Assembly: GCA_963920575.1 (NCBI GenBank)
Contig: OY986968.1
Location: forward strand, 25,426,129 to 25,490,128
DNA from: Narthecium ossifragum
Lineage: Eukaryota > Streptophyta > Magnoliopsida > Dioscoreales > Nartheciaceae
Length of the DNA: 64,000 bases
Direction: 5' to 3'
Positions within the stretch are counted from its first letter, which is position 1. Each line of letters opens with the position of its first letter. Shown one piece after another: positions 60,907-64,000 of this stretch. The notes below the pieces were generated by a model. It ran no database searches, was not told the origin of the DNA, and saw nothing but the letters and a program-made list of their open reading frames with translations. Position numbers and translations under genes: made by a program.

Positions 60907-61739
60907 TCATAAATTAAAATTTTCATCAAACGCGCGGCTTTAGACCGTAACGTAAGTCAAATATTATCAAACGTATGCAAATTTTAGCATTTTTTTCTTA
61001 TGATAAAAACTCATGCAAACATCAACTTTTTTATTATGAAACGTATGCGGTATAATTAAAACTAAAAAATTGGTATGAGATCATAACCTTTTAATCCCTC
61101 GTTGGATCAAACCATAAGGATTTATATTCAATAGCATGTTGTTTATTCTCCAAGATATTTTTTTACTACGTGATTTGGGAGTAATTTATTTTCCAGTTTT
61201 AATTAAAAGGTTTCATTGAGGATTTATTTATATATTTTTTCTAGTAAAGTTGAAAGTTTATATATATGTAAGTATATTTTTATATTCAATTCAAAGGCTT
61301 TTCCTCGTTAGAACAAAATAGAGTATCCTATATTTTTCAAAACAGGTTAGAACCAGTTGACATGAATTAACTTTGTACTTTGCAACCTATTTGTTAAAAA
61401 GCAAGTTCATATTTGGTACATGTAAAATACGTAAGTTACCATTTGAGTACATGATATTTTCTATTTAGAAAATTAGTACCTTAATTTACCAATATAGTAA
61501 CTACCGTCAGCTGTTCTCCTCAGTTGACGGTATTCCGTTCACGTGATATCACGTGAACGATTTTACCGGGTTCCCACGTCACGAACTCAGTTTTGCTTTC
61601 CCGTGTCCACGTGATACCACTTGAGGACAGAGCTTTGTGTTGGCACGGCAGTGGTGACGGATGTCTTTTCCTCCGAAAATGGTGATGGCAATGGTAATGG
61701 CGGCGACGATGGCTTCTCGATAGCAATGGTCTTGAGTGA
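60907..61739. other. Intergenic region with a 24-bp palindrome
   Basis: No gene was supported. A perfect 24-bp palindrome at 61536-61559 (CGTTCACGTGAT and its reverse complement) contains two CACGTG G-box cores. Confidence 0.6.
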
Positions 61740-62486
61740 TTCATTCTTTTGATTCTAGTGGGAGATTTCCTCCTTGGCTACAACCATGAGGGGAAGGAAA
61801 AGAAGGAAGCAGACGATGGCGACACTAAGATCGTATTCAGAGCGGGTGAAGGTGAGCCTCATCTGGAGGAAGATGATCACCATGAGATAGGTGGTGCGCT
61901 CATTGGCTCGCCGGACCACCTTCAAGACATGCACATATGGTGTCGATGGAGACGACGGTGGGGAGCCAGCCGATGAGGAGGACGAGGGTCTTGGACTCGT
62001 GGCCGTTGTAGAAGGCGAAGTAGAGCTGGGTGATGATGGCGCCGCTGAGGGTGGTGAAGCCCTTGAGGAGGCCGAGGACGACGCCGCGGTTCTCCGGGAA
62101 GCTCTTGATGTAGCTGACGAGGGAGTCGGTGTTGGCGAAGGTCTGGGAGTTGGCAGCATTGTAGATGTAGAGGCACATCTGCCACATGGGCGGTCGGGCG
62201 ATGCGATCGTTGATGGTGAGGTAGATCATGAAATACCCAACAAAGTTCCTAGTTGCACCGATGAGGAGCACCACCTATGGAGGAACCTCCTCGCCGACAA
62301 GGCCGGAGATGACGCGCCGAGGTCCTTGAAGAAGCTGATGGTGTTGAGGGTCTGCTGGTTGTAGCCCATAGAGGACTTGATGTCGCCGAAGTAGTTGCCG
62401 AACATGTAGATAGCTCCGACAGTCGACATGATCAAGAAGCTAACTGACACCATGAAAGAGACATTGTGAGGGTTAACTAACACCAA
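61740..62486 (-). pseudogene. NFD4-like (nodulin-like/MFS) transporter pseudogene, 5' part
   Basis: The minus strand holds recognisable but broken pieces of a nodulin-like domain protein: SFLIMSTVGAIYMFGNYFGD and YNQQTLNTISFFKDLGA in one frame; [40 protein letters not shown] and [15 protein letters not shown] in a second; LMVIIFLQMRLTFTRSEYDL in a third. At least two frameshifts separate them, and a TAG (62275-62277) replaces the Trp expected after the Pro-Pro before the second block. Intact family members are about 550-600 residues; this copy stops after about 250. Conclusion: a decayed copy. Confidence 0.75.
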
Positions 62487-62775
62487 TCACGTGAGTTTTC
62501 TATTAGAATTTTGATGTCGTTCGAGTTTTCGATCAAATTATTACGGTATTGATATTTAATGTATCAATTTTGTAAATGTAAAATATTAGTTCCTCGTCTC
62601 ATATATTTTATGGATAACAAATATGAATTTAACCTCGGTTAAAATTAGACATGATACACGGCACTTAAAAAACAGGTCCGTGTCTAGGTGCAACCTGTTT
62701 GCTCGACCTAACGAAGCTCATATTATTCCCAGTACAACGCCCTCCTCTCTCTGGACGCTCTGAAACCTAGGGCGC

Positions 62776-63024
62776 ATGGAGACCCCGTTGCCGGAGCCGT
62801 CGCTTCCGTCTACTCTTCCCGCCGCCGGCGCCGAACCCTGCTCTTCCCGCTACCTCGATGGCGATCCCCTCTCAATTAACGACTCCACCAAGTACACCTC
62901 CCATGATCGTGGATCGTCGATGTACTCGGGACATGACGAGTCCCGGAGGCTAAACAACGCTGAGATCCTTGGTGGCGTCTCAGCGGCGGCGGAGGTCGGC
63001 GTCAATAGGTCTTCGGAAGGTTAG
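62776..63024 (+). pseudogene. Inverted partial duplicate of HUA1 exon 1
   Basis: The frame contains [39 protein letters not shown] and RSSEG. It closely parallels the end of HUA1 exon 1 ([20 protein letters not shown] and following). The splice donor after GGAAG (GTTAGT) is also kept. Upstream, the sequence encoding VAGAVASVYSS matches HUA1 only in another frame, so the N-terminal part is frameshifted. The [10 protein letters not shown] segment of the original is deleted. No HUA1 exon 2 follows; an F-box remnant lies 450 bp downstream in the same orientation. Confidence 0.75.
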
Positions 63025-63473
63025 TGTTCGGGCTTGTCAATTTTGTGGTTTTAATTCGACATCTCCTTCTAGAAAAGGTGAAACAGTTACCCTTTGCAAC
63101 TGGATTTCTCCTGATTTGATCAAAGGTTTTGGGTAGTTGATTTTTCTCCAATTAAGATGAGTATTGGGCGGAAGAGATAATAGTGGTTTTATAAAACTTG
63201 AAAAATCTGAATCTTGTGCTCGTATGCTAATTCGATTAGATTTTCGATGATGTTGGGTTTTATTTATGATTGGTACACGCTAAGAAAAACTCGAATTCAC
63301 TTTTGTGTATTTATTTGTTCGTCTTCTGCTAATTTGATGAACACAGAGTAGCTGGACCACATGTTTGGTATTTACTGGCTATGTGGCCATTGGGTAAGAC
63401 AGTAGAATATATGTCCAAGCATTTTATTCTAAATTTCTCAACTTTATTGTTTTTTGCACATTCAGAAATCAAA

Positions 63474-64000
63474 ATGCGCTCTTGGTCTGGCATGCTTGAG
63501 GATACCTTAGAATGCGTGATAGAAGGATTGGTTTGCCCTAGATCTTCACCATTTTAGTTTGGTTTGTGGGGCATGGCGATCTGTATCAAAGAGGTTGCAA
63601 CACCGTCTTCCCTATCAGCTTCCACTCCGGCGATACCTTCCTGAACAATGTGAACTGCCGCTTCTGTTACTCCCTTGCAAGGATGGAGCAGAGACCCAGA
63701 ATTTCTTCTGTGTCGGATGGAAAGATTTATGGAGACTTCTCACTGCCAGAATGTGATAGCAGGTGGATATGTGGTTCTTGCAAGGGCTGGCTTGTGATAT
63801 CAGCTATGCATGGTTCTGAGATTTCTCTTTTGAATCCATTCATAAGAGCTCAAGTGCCACTTCCTCAATTGGGCCCGTTTTGGAGACCTAGCGCTTTGGA
63901 TATGGCTGCCTATTATGGCAAACCGCCGCCATCGCTTAATGACATACAAAAGTTCATTCCACTTCTCATTCAGAAGATTGTCTAGTTGTGGGTAGGGATG
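63474..64000 (+). pseudogene. DUF295-type F-box remnant, frameshifted, runs past window edge
   Basis: Homology starts just after an acceptor-like TTGCACATTCAG with an F-box-like GMLEDTLECVIEGLV. Next, SLVCGAWRSVSKRLQHRLPY and LLLLPCKDGAETQNFF are in a second frame. SVSDGKIYGDFSLPECDSRW, CKGWLVIS and ISLLNPFIRAQVPLPQLGPF are in a third. Two frameshifts (about 63545-63560 and 63700-63712) break the reading frame. A stop at 63983-63985 follows QKIV. DUF295 F-box proteins are a fast-turnover plant family, and this copy is most likely inactive. An unrecognised short intron or sequencing errors could mimic one frameshift. Confidence 0.7.

Noticed and set aside
61891..62364. 157-residue plus-strand frame over the NFD4-like pseudogene
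   Set aside because: Its acidic low-complexity content is the reverse of transporter coding sequence.
1..64000. tRNA genes, CRISPR arrays and bacterial-type operons
   Set aside because: No cloverleaf with a standard T-loop GGTTCGANNCC was spotted by eye, and the window is plant nuclear DNA; a tRNA scan was not possible here.

Overview
This is a nuclear segment of a flowering-plant genome. Genes are split by spliceosomal introns, and plant-specific families are present: a DYW-class PPR protein, HUA1, an ATX-type trithorax methyltransferase, B3 proteins and a DUF295 F-box remnant. Plant retroelements lie between them (Cassandra, a Tat/Athila-like Ty3 element, a LINE, Tourist-like MITEs). The AT-rich introns and flanks, together with the very GC-rich core of the PPR gene, suggest a monocot, probably not a grass. 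That placement is an inference, and I cannot name the species. A 200-base run of N at 17625-17824 is an assembly gap.

Layout. 1-5.3 kb is mostly repetitive: a Copia-like LTR remnant, a truncated EC1 (egg-cell-secreted) fragment, one small intact gene of unknown function, and a ~316-bp tandem repeat. 5.7-8.8 kb (+) is a four-exon gene for KGD4, the small linker subunit of mitochondrial 2-oxoglutarate dehydrogenase. 9.9-12 kb (-) is an eight-exon F-box gene, followed at 12.8-15.3 kb (-) by a six-exon SFT2-like Golgi membrane protein. 16.3-24.5 kb holds two B3-domain paralogues (-) separated by a repeat-rich block: the gap, a short-motif array, a defective Ty3 element and two Cassandra TRIM copies carrying 5S rRNA-like sequence. 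26.2-36.3 kb (-) is one 23-exon ATX3/4/5-type H3K4 methyltransferase. 39.8-42 kb (+) is a DUF212 protein and 42.5-44.3 kb (+) an intron-less DYW PPR gene. 45.1-51.9 kb (-) is ARPC2A, which shares a 404-bp divergent promoter with a proteasome-assembly-chaperone-1-like gene (52.3-53 kb, +). 53.6-59.7 kb (-) is HUA1. The right end is decayed: an NFD4-like transporter pseudogene, then an inverted partial copy of HUA1 exon 1 followed by a frameshifted DUF295 F-box remnant that runs to the window edge.

Most genes are unrelated housekeeping or regulatory genes. I see no operon-like or cluster logic beyond the B3 pair, the divergent ARPC2A/chaperone pair and the HUA1 exon duplication. I built the exon models by hand from splice sites, reading-phase continuity and remembered family sequence; no alignment was run. 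Three of about 61 inferred introns need a GC donor. I did not find a convincing new biological system. The most distinctive signals are the B3 gene with its repeated N-terminal module, the Cassandra derivative that has lost the 5S segment from one LTR, and the HUA1-exon/F-box chimera.
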